This document shows positions 1 to 13,497 of a stretch of DNA of 64,000 nt, piece after piece. The position numbers were made by a program, and so were the translations under genes. The stretch comes from CBDFHJ01 sp965247635. GTDB lineage: Bacteria > Chloroflexota > Dehalococcoidia > Lucifugimonadales > Australimonadaceae. The stretch spans positions 372,001 to 436,000 of the forward strand of contig CBDFHJ010000009.1 of NCBI GenBank assembly GCA_965247635.1. The letters are read 5' to 3'. The stretch's first letter is position 1. The number at the start of each line of letters is the position of its first letter. The notes under the pieces were generated by a model, which worked only from the letters and a program-made list of their open reading frames with translations, searched no databases and was not told where the DNA came from.

Positions 1-1
1 G

Positions 2-445
2 TGGGAGGTGGCCCATATGCCCCAGGAGGAGCGCGCCGAGGTCCGGCAAATCTTCCGCGAGAAGGGCATCAGCGGGCCCACTTTGGAGGCCGTGGTTGAC
101 CAGGTGACCCGGGACCGAGACCAGTGGGTCCGGACCATGATGCAGGACGAGCTTGGGTTTGCCGAACAGCCGCCCCGGCCGACGGCGGCCGCCGTAGTGA
201 TGGGCATCGCCTTCTCCCTTGGCGCCGTGTGTCCCGTAGCGCCCTATCTATTCCTGGAGGAGAACGCCGCGCTCATCCTCGCCGTGGGGCTGACGGCAGC
301 GGCTCTATTCGGCGTAGGCGCCTGGCGGGCCTACCTGACCGCGGGGAACGTCTGGCGCAAGGCATTCGAGATGGTGGGACTGGCGGCGGTTGCCGTGGTG
401 GCCGCCAACCTCATCGGCAGGCTCGTGGGCGTGGGCATTTACTAG
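2..445 (+). CDS. VIT1/CCC1-family iron/manganese transporter, C-terminal part
   Basis: The reading frame enters from the left edge, so only the C-terminal part is seen. The acidic stretch EERAEVRQIFREKGISGP followed by a DELGF segment is the cytoplasmic metal-binding region known in VIT/CCC1 transporters. Three hydrophobic segments follow (around bases 200-440). Members of this family move Fe2+ or Mn2+ across a membrane. The family call rests on the EE..E..IFREKG pattern and the membrane layout. The true start lies outside the window. Confidence 0.75.
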   Translation, partial: WEVAHMPQEERAEVRQIFREKGISGPTLEAVVDQVTRDRDQWVRTMMQDELGFAEQPPRPTAAAVVMGIAFSLGAVCPVAPYLFLEENAALILAVGLTAAALFGVGAWRAYLTAGNVWRKAFEMVGLAAVAVVAANLIGRLVGVGIY

Positions 446-452
446 CCGTCTC

Positions 453-582
453 GTCTCTGAAGTACGCTTACGAATTGTCATTGCGAGGATCCCGATCTAT
501 CGGGGGACGAAGCAATCCGGAGGACGGGTGGACCCCACAGCCAGATTGCCACGGCCCTCTTTCGTCGGGCCTCGTAATGACA
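453..582. repeat. dispersed intergenic palindromic repeat, family I
   Basis: The unit starts with TCTCTGAAGTACGCTTA and runs through TCATTGCGAGG to CCTCGTAATGACA, whose ends are inverted copies of each other. A related unit lies at 42165-42326, also beginning with GAAGTACGCTTA. It fills most of the gap between the VIT gene and the next gene. It resembles REP/MITE-type non-coding repeats. Confidence 0.7.
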
Positions 583-661
583 TTGGCGGCGAACTTCGGG
601 AATGCCACACTAGCCCGTGTGGCCTGTCGCGGCGTCGTCCGTACCCCCGGCACTTACGAAG

Positions 662-1183
662 ATGAGACCGATGACCCGCGATGACTTCTTGAGTCCCCTG
701 TTCGCGCTGCATCCGCTGGGAGTCGCGTTGGTTATTTGGGGGACGGGGTGGGGCTCCTTGCTGCTCATCGCCTGGGGAGCCGATACCGGCGCCGCCGACT
801 TTCTTCGGCATCCCGGCTATATGATCGGCGACTTCTTCCTGTTGCCGCTCGCCGGTTTCCTGGTCGCGCACTTTTATCGGTCAGCCCCCGGTGCTCTTCC
901 CGCTGGCGTCGGGGGCCGAGTGACGGTGCTGGCAGTCGGCATCGCCACGCTCTCCACCGTGGCGGCGACGCTGTTCAGCGTCTTCATCAGCGAAAACTAC
1001 CACGGCGCTTGGTCGGTGCCCCATACGCTATTTATCTGGTTCATCGCGTATGTGTTGGCCGGCTTCTTCATCAGAGGCGGACTGCGGCTCCTGTCTACCA
1101 AGACCCGGGGGCTCTACCTCACCTACGCCGGCGTACTCCTCGCCCTAGCCTCCCACGGCGTTCTCAAGTTCCTCTATCCGTGA
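662..1183 (+). CDS. hypothetical multi-pass membrane protein
   Basis: A 173-residue protein with about five hydrophobic segments and short polar loops. I do not recognise the family. The frame can be extended upstream to 617, but ATG 662 (MRPMTRDDF) or ATG 671 is the more natural start because the preceding residues are unlike the rest and overlap the repeat-rich region. No catalytic motif is visible. It stands alone between two repeat clusters. Confidence 0.6.
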   Translation: MRPMTRDDFLSPLFALHPLGVALVIWGTGWGSLLLIAWGADTGAADFLRHPGYMIGDFFLLPLAGFLVAHFYRSAPGALPAGVGGRVTVLAVGIATLSTVAATLFSVFISENYHGAWSVPHTLFIWFIAYVLAGFFIRGGLRLLSTKTRGLYLTYAGVLLALASHGVLKFLYP

Positions 1184-1218
1184 GCCTCCCTTTGAGCCCA
1201 GTAAAGAATCTCTCCTGA

Positions 1219-1466
1219 GAGACCCTTCGCTACACTCAGGGTGACAGTTCTTCGTTTGTCATTCCGAGTCCGCCATTGGCGAAACGAGGAATCTCGTCCC
1301 TAGAAAGGAAGGCCAGATTCCTCGTCCTTCCCAAGAAGGACTCGGAATGACAATAACAGGGTAAAGCGTGTAGCGGGCTCAGGGTGCCAGTGTGAGGTTT
1401 GGAAACTCTGGAGCGTTGACCAACTCCCTCTCTCGATGAGAGGGGGCCAGGCTGAGGGCGAGGTCA
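1219..1466. repeat. cluster of dispersed intergenic repeats (families II, III, IV)
   Basis: Three repeat types sit side by side in this gap. GAGACCCTTCGCTACACTCAGGG (1219-1241) is related to copies near 35121 and 62873. An inverted pair CATTCCGAGTCC ... GGACTCGGAATGACA spans 1258-1352, with relatives near 25200 and 62910. CCCTCTCTCGATGAGAGGG (1429-1447) is a small hairpin related to 31609-31632. No gene is visible in 1184-1504. Confidence 0.65.
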
Positions 1467-1504
1467 AAGTTATGAGTGGTTGTTTCTAGGAAGACGCATG
1501 TCCC

Positions 1505-2455
1505 CTAGCCCAGGGCCAACACCTGCTGTAACGCCCGCTCCAGCTCCTCGTCGGAGACCAGCCCCTCGAAGCGCACGGCCACCTTGCCGTCGGCGCCGAC
1601 CACGAAGAGCCACGGCTCGCTGAGCAAGCCCCACTCTTGCATCTCCGGACCTCGGGATAGCTGGCCCTCGTTGCGGGCGGCGTCGAGGTCCCACGGCTCG
1701 ATATGGATGAAGTTGACGCGCGCTTTATGGCGTTCGTGGACGGCTGCGGCCATGTCGGTGACCGGCCCGCACATCCGGCTGACGCAGAACATGGGTGAGC
1801 TGAACACCACCACAAAGGGAGTGCCCAGGTCCAACGCCTGCGCCACGGAGTACTCGTGCATCTCGTCTTCTGTCTGTCGAGTCGAGATGTCCGAGAACTG
1901 CTGCACGTCGTGGATGGTCAGGTTTTGAGTGGGTGGGACAGACTCCCCCACGAGCGGTACCTGGGAGTCAGTGACCACCTCGAACGCCAGGCCCTGGACC
2001 GTTGGCTGGGCCCCGGTGGCAGCGGTCACCACGAACTCGGCGCCCCATATCCCTGGCTCGTCCAGCGTGACCTCGTCGACCACGTATGCACCTCGAACGT
2101 CGAGGTGGTCGTGGAGCGTGCCATCCTGGTGCTCGTGGGGAGTCACGCCGGTCACTTCGTGCCAGTCCGCGGTAGCCTCGTCGCGGAGCTGAGGCTCCGC
2201 CTGGTTCAGCGAGTAGAAGCGCACCTGGACCGATGCGCCCCGTAGCTCCTCGCCGTTCACGTTGATGAGCCCAAAGGGGAAGCGGACCTTACCCACCAGG
2301 AACTCGGAGGCCGCCAGTATGCCGCTGTATCGGTCGCTTACGGGTCCGGTTGTGTCCGTCGCGGTTGGAGTCGGAGACGGCGAGCCGGAGCCGCACGCCC
2401 CAGCCAGCATGGCTACGGCTACTACTCCTGCGACGATCGCTATCCGGCTCCACAC
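1505..2455 (-). CDS. thioredoxin-fold lipoprotein
   Basis: The protein starts with a lipoprotein signal (GTG at 2455, MWSRIAIVAGVVAVAMLAGAC, lipobox LAGAC with Cys21) followed by a Ser/Pro/Thr-rich tether. The middle is beta-rich and His-rich. The C-terminal part reads as a thioredoxin-like domain with the C-x4-C pair in FCVSRMCGPV and the closing segment WLFVVGADGKVAVRFEG. An upstream TTG at 2554 is possible, but GTG 2455 has AGGAG seven bases before it and gives a normal short signal peptide. It probably acts outside the membrane in thiol or metal redox work. Its partner is unknown. Confidence 0.65.
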   Translation of the reverse strand: MWSRIAIVAGVVAVAMLAGACGSGSPSPTPTATDTTGPVSDRYSGILAASEFLVGKVRFPFGLINVNGEELRGASVQVRFYSLNQAEPQLRDEATADWHEVTGVTPHEHQDGTLHDHLDVRGAYVVDEVTLDEPGIWGAEFVVTAATGAQPTVQGLAFEVVTDSQVPLVGESVPPTQNLTIHDVQQFSDISTRQTEDEMHEYSVAQALDLGTPFVVVFSSPMFCVSRMCGPVTDMAAAVHERHKARVNFIHIEPWDLDAARNEGQLSRGPEMQEWGLLSEPWLFVVGADGKVAVRFEGLVSDEELERALQQVLALG

Positions 2456-2577
2456 GGGCTGTCTCCTGCTTTGCTTGCACTTTAGGCTGGGACCTACTTT
2501 GAATACGGCTGATAGCTGTTGGTGGACTGCCTGGTGGTTCTGCGACGCGCTCAATGTATCGCTGCGGCGAGGGCTTG

Positions 2578-2690
2578 ATCCTTCGACAAGCTCAGGATGA
2601 GCGGAGTTACGGGCCGTTCATGGCGAGCCTGTCGAACCATTGGGCCACCGCATGTGGGTGCAGGGCAGCGCCCTGGTGGGCCTAGACGAT
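2578..2690. repeat. dispersed repeat remnants
   Basis: CTTCGACAAGCTCAGGATGA (from 2580) belongs to the repeat type seen at 35027. The segment near 2648-2681 (CCGCATGTGGGTGCAGGG) is a diverged relative of the element upstream of alaX (42517) and thrB (62815). The rest of 2456-2862 holds no gene I can support. Confidence 0.5.
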
Positions 2691-2862
2691 ATCAAGAACC
2701 GCGTCAGTATTCCACTTCGAAGTAGACCGCTAGTGCCTAGCTAACGTTAGGCGGGCAGAAGCGAGGATAGCCGCTCTCCAAGTGAATACGTGAGGTTACG
2801 GCTCGTCATCGAGTTTATTGGAGGCATAACCAGTCGTGGTCTGGTGAACGCTTGCTTCAGGA

Positions 2863-3320
2863 TTACTCGCGCTCGATTTCGGAGTTGTCCACGCCTAGAA
2901 GGGCCTCGGCTTCGTCGCGGTAAAGAACCCCAACAAGCTTGCCATCGAGAGTTGCGACGACGATGCTGCGGACGCCACGACGTCTCATCCGGCCCACGAC
3001 AGCATCGAGTCTCTCGTCGGGCCGGACGGTCGTTGGTCCGAGCTCCATGACCTCTTCGAGGGTGTCCTGAGCTCCTCGGGCTTCAATCGCTCTCCGGCGA
3101 GTACGGCCCATGACGATTCCCTGGTCGTTGAGCACGATGCAATCGTCTTGGCCTTTTGAGGCAATCATTTCACCCATGCCTTTTATCGAGTCGCTCAGCG
3201 AGCAGGTGAATACTTCCTTTCGTGCAGCGTCCGCAGTGGTCAACAGGCTTGCCAAGGCCCCCTCTAGGGGCAGTCCAGTAGCTGCCCACGCAGCGAGCCC
3301 AACCGCGAAGTCGTATACAT
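2863..3320 (-). pseudogene. rhodanese-CBS protein, C-terminal remnant
   Basis: The frame encodes the end of a rhodanese-like domain (DVYDFAVGLAAWAATGLPLEG) followed by two CBS-type repeats (TCSLSDSIKGMGEMIASKG... and TVRPDERLDAVVGRMRRRGVR...). The frame is open upstream past any good start codon and then meets foreign sequence at about 3320. The missing middle of the rhodanese domain is found on the opposite strand at 5208-5367. A TTG at 3255 could still start a free-standing CBS protein of 130 residues. CBS pairs usually bind adenosyl nucleotides. Confidence 0.6.
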
Positions 3321-3359
3321 CTGTTGCCCTTTAGCTTGCCAAGGTCAACGTATCCCGGA
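3321..3359 (-). repeat. 39-bp inverted copy of IS flank
   Basis: These 39 bases (reverse strand begins TCCGGGATACGTTGACC) recur in inverted orientation at 5208-5247, just outside the other end of the paired insertion sequences. They encode part of the rhodanese domain (PGYVDLGKLKG). The duplication shows that the IS carried flanking DNA in a rearrangement rather than inserting simply. Confidence 0.8.
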
Positions 3360-3839
3360 GAGGTTACGTCAATAGGTGTGTAAACGACATCAGGCGGCGA
3401 CCTTCTCAGCCGTTGATTCAATGGCGATTCCATCCGCATACTGTGCACCGAGATAGACGTCTTCGATCAACTCAGGGGCCTTCAGACGCCTGAAGCGCTG
3501 TTCGGCGACCATCAACATTTTCCAGATCACTGCTATCGCCCGATCGACCCTCTTGCAGCGCTTGGCGGCATCGGTCCGAAGCCTGAGGGCCGCGAAGGGT
3601 GATTCTACCGGGTTCGTCGTGCGAAGGTGCCCCCAGTGCTCCTTTGGGAAGTCATAGAAGGTGACCATGCGGTCCCAGTCCCGCTCCAAGGCCTCTGAGG
3701 CCGCCTCGTAGGAATGGTCGCCGCACCACCTGGTGAACACCGTCCTGAGCCGCTCAGCCTCTGTCCGAGTCGGCGCGTAGGGGATAGTACGCAGCATGAG
3801 CTTGGCCTGGTCCTGTTGTCGCTTTGGAAGCTTGGCGAG
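3360..3839 (-). mobile_element. partial IS256-type element, 3' end only (copy A)
   Basis: This is the right-hand 480 bp of the IS at 3840-5207, in opposite orientation and head to head with it. It holds the last 135 codons of the transposase (from MLRTIPYAPTRTEAERL), no start and no left terminal repeat. It differs from the full copy at several bases (for example DRMVTF against DRTVTF, and IAVIWK against IVVIWK), so it is not a simple assembly reflection. Confidence 0.85.
3390..3797 (-). pseudogene. IS256-type transposase, C-terminal fragment
   Basis: This fragment covers roughly the last third of the transposase, including the TTNPVES segment that carries the catalytic glutamate. It lacks both catalytic aspartates and cannot be active. 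It could be expressed only as an internal fragment. Confidence 0.85.
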
Positions 3840-5207
3840 GAGGTATCTTCAAAAAGTGTGTAACCAGTCAGGCGGTGTACCCTCTCTCTGAACAACACGG
3901 GCTCGAGGCCCAAGAGAGGAGATAGACCGCCCATGAGGAAGGAAAGCACTGAGAGTAGGTCGGAGTCAAGGCCGGAGTGGGAGCAGTTGGAGGATTGGGT
4001 GCGAAGCCAGGTCCAGAGGCTGATCCAGGAGTTGCTGGAGGAGGAGGTGACGGCGTTTCTGGGAAGGGCGAAGTCGGCGCTCAGATCCGACTCGGACAAC
4101 GATACCGGCTATCGGAACGGATACGGCAGAGCCCGGAGGCTTACGCTGAGTTCGGGAACGATACAGCTGAGGCGGCCGCGAGTCCGCGATACCGAGGAGC
4201 AGTTCGAGAGCCGGCTGCTGCCGCTGTTCGTCAACAGGACCAGGAAGGTTGCTGAGTTGATCCCCGAGCTGTACCTGCACGGTCTATCCGAAGGCGACTT
4301 CGATCTGGCTTTGCGGGGGCTGCTGGGAGAGGACGCACCGGTATCGGCGAGCACGGTGGCCCGGTTGAAGTCCAAGTGGAACGATGAGCTTGCCCAATGG
4401 CGCAGCCGGCCCCTAGATGACCTGGAAGTGGTCTACATGTGGGTGGATGGAGTCTACGTCAAGGCTGGTCTTGAGAAGGAGAAGGCGGCAGTACTGGTGG
4501 TGGTGGCGGCCCTGAGCGACGGGAGCAAGGTGGTGGTGAGCGCTGTTCCCGGATACAGGGAGTCCACAGAGAACTGGTCCGATGTGCTCAGGGACATGAG
4601 GCGCCGCGGGCTGGAGTGCCCGAGGCTGGTGGTTGGGGACGGACACCTGGGCATCTGGGGAGCTCTGCGCAACGTCTATCCGCAGGCGGCAGAGCAACGC
4701 TGCTGGAACCACAAGATCGTAAACGTGCTCGCCAAGCTTCCAAAGCGACAACAGGACCAGGCCAAGCTCATGCTGCGTACTATCCCCTACGCGCCGACTC
4801 GGACAGAGGCTGAGCGGCTCAGGACGGTGTTCACCAGGTGGTGCGGCGACCATTCCTACGAGGCGGCCTCAGAGGCCTTGGAGCGGGACTGGGACCGCAC
4901 GGTCACCTTCTATGACTTCCCAAAGGAGCACTGGGGGCACCTTCGCACGACGAACCCGGTAGAATCACCCTTCGCGGCCCTCAGGCTTCGGACCGATGCC
5001 GCCAAGCGCTGCAAGAGGGTCGATCGGGCGATAGTGGTGATCTGGAAAATGTTGATGGTCGCCGAACAGCGCTTCAGGCGTCTGAAGGCCCCTGAGTTGA
5101 TCGAAGACGTCTATCTCGGTGCACAGTATGCGGATGGAATCGCCATTGAATCAACGGCTGAGAAGGTCGCCGCCTGATGTCGTTTACACACCCATTGACG
5201 TAACCTC
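3840..5207 (+). mobile_element. complete IS256-type insertion sequence (copy B)
   Basis: The element is 1368 bp. Its imperfect terminal inverted repeats begin GAGGTATCTTCAAAAAGTG on the left and GAGGTTACGTCAATGGGTG on the right (reverse strand), and both continue TGTAA...CAGGCGG. It contains one intact transposase gene. No matching target duplication is visible, because the left side abuts partial copy A directly. Confidence 0.85.
3933..5177 (+). CDS. IS256-family (mutator-type) transposase, intact
   Basis: A 414-residue DDE transposase. The catalytic aspartates lie in YMWVDGVYVKA and VVGDGHLGIWGAL, and the glutamate in TTNPVESPFAALR. The N-terminal part is a charged DNA-binding region (EWEQLEDWVRSQVQRLIQELL). 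Length and motif order match full-length mutator-type transposases. It is the only copy of four in this window that has an unbroken frame and could drive movement of the others. Confidence 0.93.
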   Translation: MRKESTESRSESRPEWEQLEDWVRSQVQRLIQELLEEEVTAFLGRAKSALRSDSDNDTGYRNGYGRARRLTLSSGTIQLRRPRVRDTEEQFESRLLPLFVNRTRKVAELIPELYLHGLSEGDFDLALRGLLGEDAPVSASTVARLKSKWNDELAQWRSRPLDDLEVVYMWVDGVYVKAGLEKEKAAVLVVVAALSDGSKVVVSAVPGYRESTENWSDVLRDMRRRGLECPRLVVGDGHLGIWGALRNVYPQAAEQRCWNHKIVNVLAKLPKRQQDQAKLMLRTIPYAPTRTEAERLRTVFTRWCGDHSYEAASEALERDWDRTVTFYDFPKEHWGHLRTTNPVESPFAALRLRTDAAKRCKRVDRAIVVIWKMLMVAEQRFRRLKAPELIEDVYLGAQYADGIAIESTAEKVAA

Positions 5208-5367
5208 TCCGGGATACGTTGACCTTGGCAAGCTAAAGGGCAACAGAGGGGATCAAAACTATCCCATCCCAGCCGATGTCGACGTAACAGTCCAACGAAG
5301 CGTGGTCATCTACTGCAAGCCATTCCACGTGCTCTTCAGCGTGGCCCCGCTACAAGACGCGGGCTAG
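5208..5367 (+). pseudogene. rhodanese-domain fragment, inverted relative to its CBS half
   Basis: The frame reads PGYVDLGKLKGNR, then PIPADVDVTVQRSVVIYCKP, then SVAPLQDAG before TAG. This matches the middle of a rhodanese domain, with VVIYC holding the likely active-site cysteine. Turning the segment 3321 to about 5363 around would join SVAPLQDAG to ATDVYDFAVG of the remnant at 2863-3320, giving a continuous rhodanese-CBS gene. The N-terminal start of the gene is missing. Confidence 0.5.
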
Positions 5368-5443
5368 GCCCATGGCGGCCCGCTCCGCGTACCCTTCAGG
5401 TACTTGGGCACGGCGGGTGACCCGGGGTGCACCCTCCTTGGTC

Positions 5444-6899
5444 CTAGGCCCAGCTCGCTAGGTCGACGCTGGGCAGGCTCGTCTCGCCCATGAGGAGCTT
5501 GTCGATCCCATGGGCCGCATGCCTTCCCTCGGCGATGGCCCACACTACGAGCGACTGGCCTCGCGCCATGTCCCCAGCGGCGAAAACCCCCGGCACGCTG
5601 GTCATCCGCGCTTCGTCCGTCTTCACGTTGCCCCGGGGGTCCAGCTCCACCCCAAGCTGTTCCAGCAGCCCCTCGTGCTGAGGGTGCAGGAAGCCCAGGG
5701 CTAACAACACCAGCTCTGTCTCAATCTCGAACTCACTCCCGGGGACCTCCGTCATAGACCGGCGTCCCGAGGCGTCCGGCGGTCCCCATTCGATGCGCAC
5801 GGCGTGGAGCTTCCGCACCTGACCCTCGTGTCCAGAGAAGCTTTTAGTGAGGATGTTGTAATCTCGAACGCCGCCCTCTTCGTGAGCGTGGGAGCTACGA
5901 AGGATAAGGGACCAGAGGGGCCAGGGGTTGCCCTCAGGGCGCCCCTTGGGGGGTTCCGGCAGAATCTCGTACTGGTAGACCACCTCGGCGCCCTGGCGGT
6001 GGGCGGTCCCCAGACAGTCGGACCCGGTGTCCCCACCCCCCAGGATGACGACGCGTTTGCCCTCGGCGGAGATACGTTCCTCAGGCGGCACCGTTTGTCC
6101 CTGGTTGAGGCGGTTCTGCTGGGTCAAGTAGTCCATGGCCAGGTGGACGCCCTCCAGCTCCTCCCCGGGGATGTTCAGCCTTCGGGCCACGGTGGAGCCT
6201 CCGGCCAGGCAGATGGCGTCGAAGTCACGACGCAGCTCGGAGACGGAGATGTCAACGCCGACGTCGCAGCTGGTACGAAACTCGATGCCCTCGGCCGCCA
6301 TGACGTCGACTCGGCGGTTCACCACGCCCTTGTCCAGCTTGAAGTCTGGAATCCCCAGGGTAAGGAGGCCACCGATGTACTCGTCCCGTTCGAAGAGGGT
6401 GACCTGGTGCCCAACCCGGTTCAACTGGGCCGCGGCGGCCAGGCCAGCAGGCCCGGAGCCCACAACCGCCACCCGTTTACCCGTGCGCTGTTTGGGAGGT
6501 TCCGGGACGATCCACCCCTCCTCGAACCCATGGTCGGCGATGGCCTTCTCGATGTACTCGATGGTGACAGGCTCTTCGTTGATGGCGAGCACACAGGAGG
6601 CCTCGCAGGGTGCTGGGCAGATGCGCCCGGTGAACTCAGGGAAGTTGTTGGTGACGTGCAGCGCCGCTAGGGCGTCCTTCCAGCGGCCCTTGTAGACCAG
6701 ATCGTTCCAGTCCGGAATCAGGTTGCCGAGGGGACACCCCTTGTGGCAGAAGGGAAGCGCACAGTCCATGCAGCGGGCGCCCTGGGCCCGCGCCTGCTCC
6801 TCGGACCAAACCTCGTAGAACTCGCGATAGTCCTTGATGCGCTCGGTGGTGGAGCGGCGCTTCAGGGGCTCGCGGCTAAATTCCAGAAAGCCGGTGACC

Positions 6900-6907
<8 letters not shown>
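5444..6907 (-). CDS. gltD: glutamate synthase, small (beta) subunit
   Basis: The protein carries electrons from NAD(P)H through FAD and Fe-S clusters to the large subunit. The N-terminal cysteine set is ARCMDCALPFCHKGCPLGN plus CPAPCEASC. Two dinucleotide-binding folds follow (VAVVGSGPAGLAAAAQL and VVILGGGDTGSD). The usual GltD start GKVTGFLEF points to GTG 6907, which overlaps the gltB stop by eight bases. The frame could extend to 6931, but that would add residues not typical for the family. Translation is probably coupled to gltB. Confidence 0.93.
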
Positions 6908-11456
<4,549 letters not shown>

Positions 11457-11667
11457 CAATTACTCCTTAGACCGCTTCTAGCGTCATCGACGGAACGCTT
11501 CACTCCCTCTCATCGACAGGGTGTGGCTTTCCTTGTCTTAGCGCGAGGTCTTAGCGCGAGTGAGAGAGGAATTCTACTGGGTCAGTACCATGTATATAAC
11601 ACAGTAGCAGATTCGATTTCCTGGGAAAAGGTGCGGGCGGGCATTAGTTCTAAAATTTGCGGCGCGC

Positions 11668-11712
11668 TTGACACCTTCCACCACCGAGAATAGTGTCAGC
11701 GTCAGCTGACGC
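11668..11712 (+). promoter_or_regulatory. promoter with 14-bp palindrome for the Rieske gene
   Basis: TTGACA (11668-11673), a 17-base spacer and TAGTGT (11691-11696) form a plausible sigma-70 promoter. The perfect palindrome GCGTCAGCTGACGC (11699-11712) covers the expected transcription start, a typical repressor position. The gene starts at 11749. Nothing else is visible in 11457-11748 apart from a weak relative of the CCCTCTC repeat near 11507. Confidence 0.45.
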
Positions 11713-11748
11713 GGTGGCATCCACTGGGGCTAGATAGGGGGTATCGAG

Positions 11749-13143
11749 ATGGCACTAGAGACGGGGCTTTGGAAGGGCACGACGCTGGTGGACCGGGAGA
11801 AGGGGTTGGTCAGCCGGGACATCTTCGTGGACGCGGAGCTGTACGAGTTGGAGAAGGAGCGGGTGTTCGCCCGGTGCTGGCTGTTCGTGGGATTCGAGGA
11901 TCAGGTGCGCAAGCCCGGCGACTACTTCGTCTCGCGCATGGGTGAGGAGTCGGTCATCCTGAGCCGCGACCGGGACAACACGGTCCACGTGTTCCTGAAC
12001 TCGTGCCGCCACCGGGGGATGAAGGTGTGCCGGTACGACGAGGGGAACACGCCGGTGTTCACGTGCCCGTACCACGGATGGAGCTACGCGGGCGACGGGA
12101 GCCTGGTTGGTGTGCCGCGGTACAAGGACGCGTACCGAGAGGAGCTGGACAAGAGCCAATGGGGGCTGGTGGAGGTCGCGCAGATGGCCAACTTCCACGG
12201 CGCCATCTGGGCCACGTGGGACCCCACCGCGCCGTCGTTCCTGGAGTACATTGGAGACAATGAGTACGGGATCGCCCTGTGGCTGGACAAACCCGATGGG
12301 TCCGAAGCGGACGTCGAGGTGCTAGGGGTCCTGAAATGGCTCTTTTCCTCGAACTGGAAGTTTGGAGCCGAGAACTTCCTGGGCGACGGCTACCACGGCA
12401 CGCCTACCCACCACTCGGTGGAGATCGTGGGCATCAACCCGGGCGGCGGCCAGAGCCGCGGTACAGCTGGCGCGCGCGCCATGCGGGCTAGGTCGACCCA
12501 TTTCAACCTGACCCACCACGGATCGGGACGGCTCAGTGTCAACATCGCGCCCGAGGACTTGGAGTACGTCACTACCTACTCCAACCAGCCTCCCGCAGTA
12601 GAGGAGTACTTCCAGAGCTCCTTCGAGCAGCGCAAGCAAGTGCTGGGCAAACGCTGGCGAGCGACGGCCGGCAACGGGAACGTTTTCCCGAACGGAACGC
12701 AAGGGACCAACAACAGCATCTGCGTGTGGCACCCCGCCGGGCCCGACTGGACCGAGTGCTGGCGGTGGTACTTCGTCCATCGGGACGCGCCGCAGGAAGT
12801 GAAGGACATGCTGCGCCACTACTACATGCGCTACGGTGGTCCCGCCGGGCTCACCGAGTCGGACGATATGGAGAACTGGAACTACGCCCACAAGGCGAGC
12901 AAAGGCGTCATCGCCCGGCGCTATCCGTACGATTACTCCTTGGGGTTGGTCAGGGAGCGCAAGGGCCACCCGCTTTTGGAGGAGTTCGGCTTTCCCCAGA
13001 ACGCTAGCGTCGTCGAGTCAGGACCAGACACCGCCGTTCGCGCGCCCTCGGAGCAGAACCAGCGAGGCGCCTACCACTTCTGGCGTCAGCTGATGCAGGC
13101 GGACAGTTGGGACGAGCTACGGGAGAAAGGCCTGTGGCCGTAA
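11749..13143 (+). CDS. Rieske non-heme iron ring-hydroxylating oxygenase, alpha subunit
   Basis: 464 residues, the usual size. The Rieske 2Fe-2S ligands are C-x-H in SCRHRGMKVC and C-x2-H in FTCPYHGWSY. The mononuclear iron site is in NFLGDGYHGTPTHHS (two histidines) with an acidic ligand probably in SDDMENWNY. Such enzymes insert O2 into aromatic or terpenoid-like substrates and need a separate reductase, which is not nearby. The substrate cannot be read from sequence. The gene has its own promoter-like region. Confidence 0.9.
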   Translation: MALETGLWKGTTLVDREKGLVSRDIFVDAELYELEKERVFARCWLFVGFEDQVRKPGDYFVSRMGEESVILSRDRDNTVHVFLNSCRHRGMKVCRYDEGNTPVFTCPYHGWSYAGDGSLVGVPRYKDAYREELDKSQWGLVEVAQMANFHGAIWATWDPTAPSFLEYIGDNEYGIALWLDKPDGSEADVEVLGVLKWLFSSNWKFGAENFLGDGYHGTPTHHSVEIVGINPGGGQSRGTAGARAMRARSTHFNLTHHGSGRLSVNIAPEDLEYVTTYSNQPPAVEEYFQSSFEQRKQVLGKRWRATAGNGNVFPNGTQGTNNSICVWHPAGPDWTECWRWYFVHRDAPQEVKDMLRHYYMRYGGPAGLTESDDMENWNYAHKASKGVIARRYPYDYSLGLVRERKGHPLLEEFGFPQNASVVESGPDTAVRAPSEQNQRGAYHFWRQLMQADSWDELREKGLWP

Positions 13144-13174
13144 CGGCCTCGACTACAACCAGACTCAGTAGAAG

Positions 13175-13204
13175 GGACCTCGCTCGATTCATGACGGGAG
13201 GTCC
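13175..13204 (+). terminator. weak hairpin after the Rieske gene
   Basis: GGACCTC (13175-13181) pairs with GAGGTCC (13198-13204), followed by TTGCT. The stem is seven base pairs with a 16-base loop and only a short T stretch, so termination is uncertain. I see no gene in 13144-13431. Confidence 0.3.
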
Positions 13205-13497
13205 TTGCTGTCAGCAGGCCCAGGTTCAGTAACTGAATGCATCACGGCAGTGGTGGCCTGGGTGCAGCCTCATCTGCCTGTCGAAGCAATGTCATACTGA
13301 CTCCTCTGATCCCGGTTGGTGAGCCCATCCAATCTACTCCGCAAGCTTGAGCAGGTGGAGTTCGACTCTTCTGAGTCTCCATCGGGAATAGCATTAGCTA
13401 AAAGAGGAGCCGCTTCAGGGTCAAGAGGCCAATGGGCAGGCTAACTCTACATGTGCTACAACTGCCGGGGGAGTCAATCGCCAGCAGGAGCCGAATC

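Noticed and set aside
5804..6670. Open frame opposite gltD
   Set aside because: Shadow of gltD, no recognisable domains.
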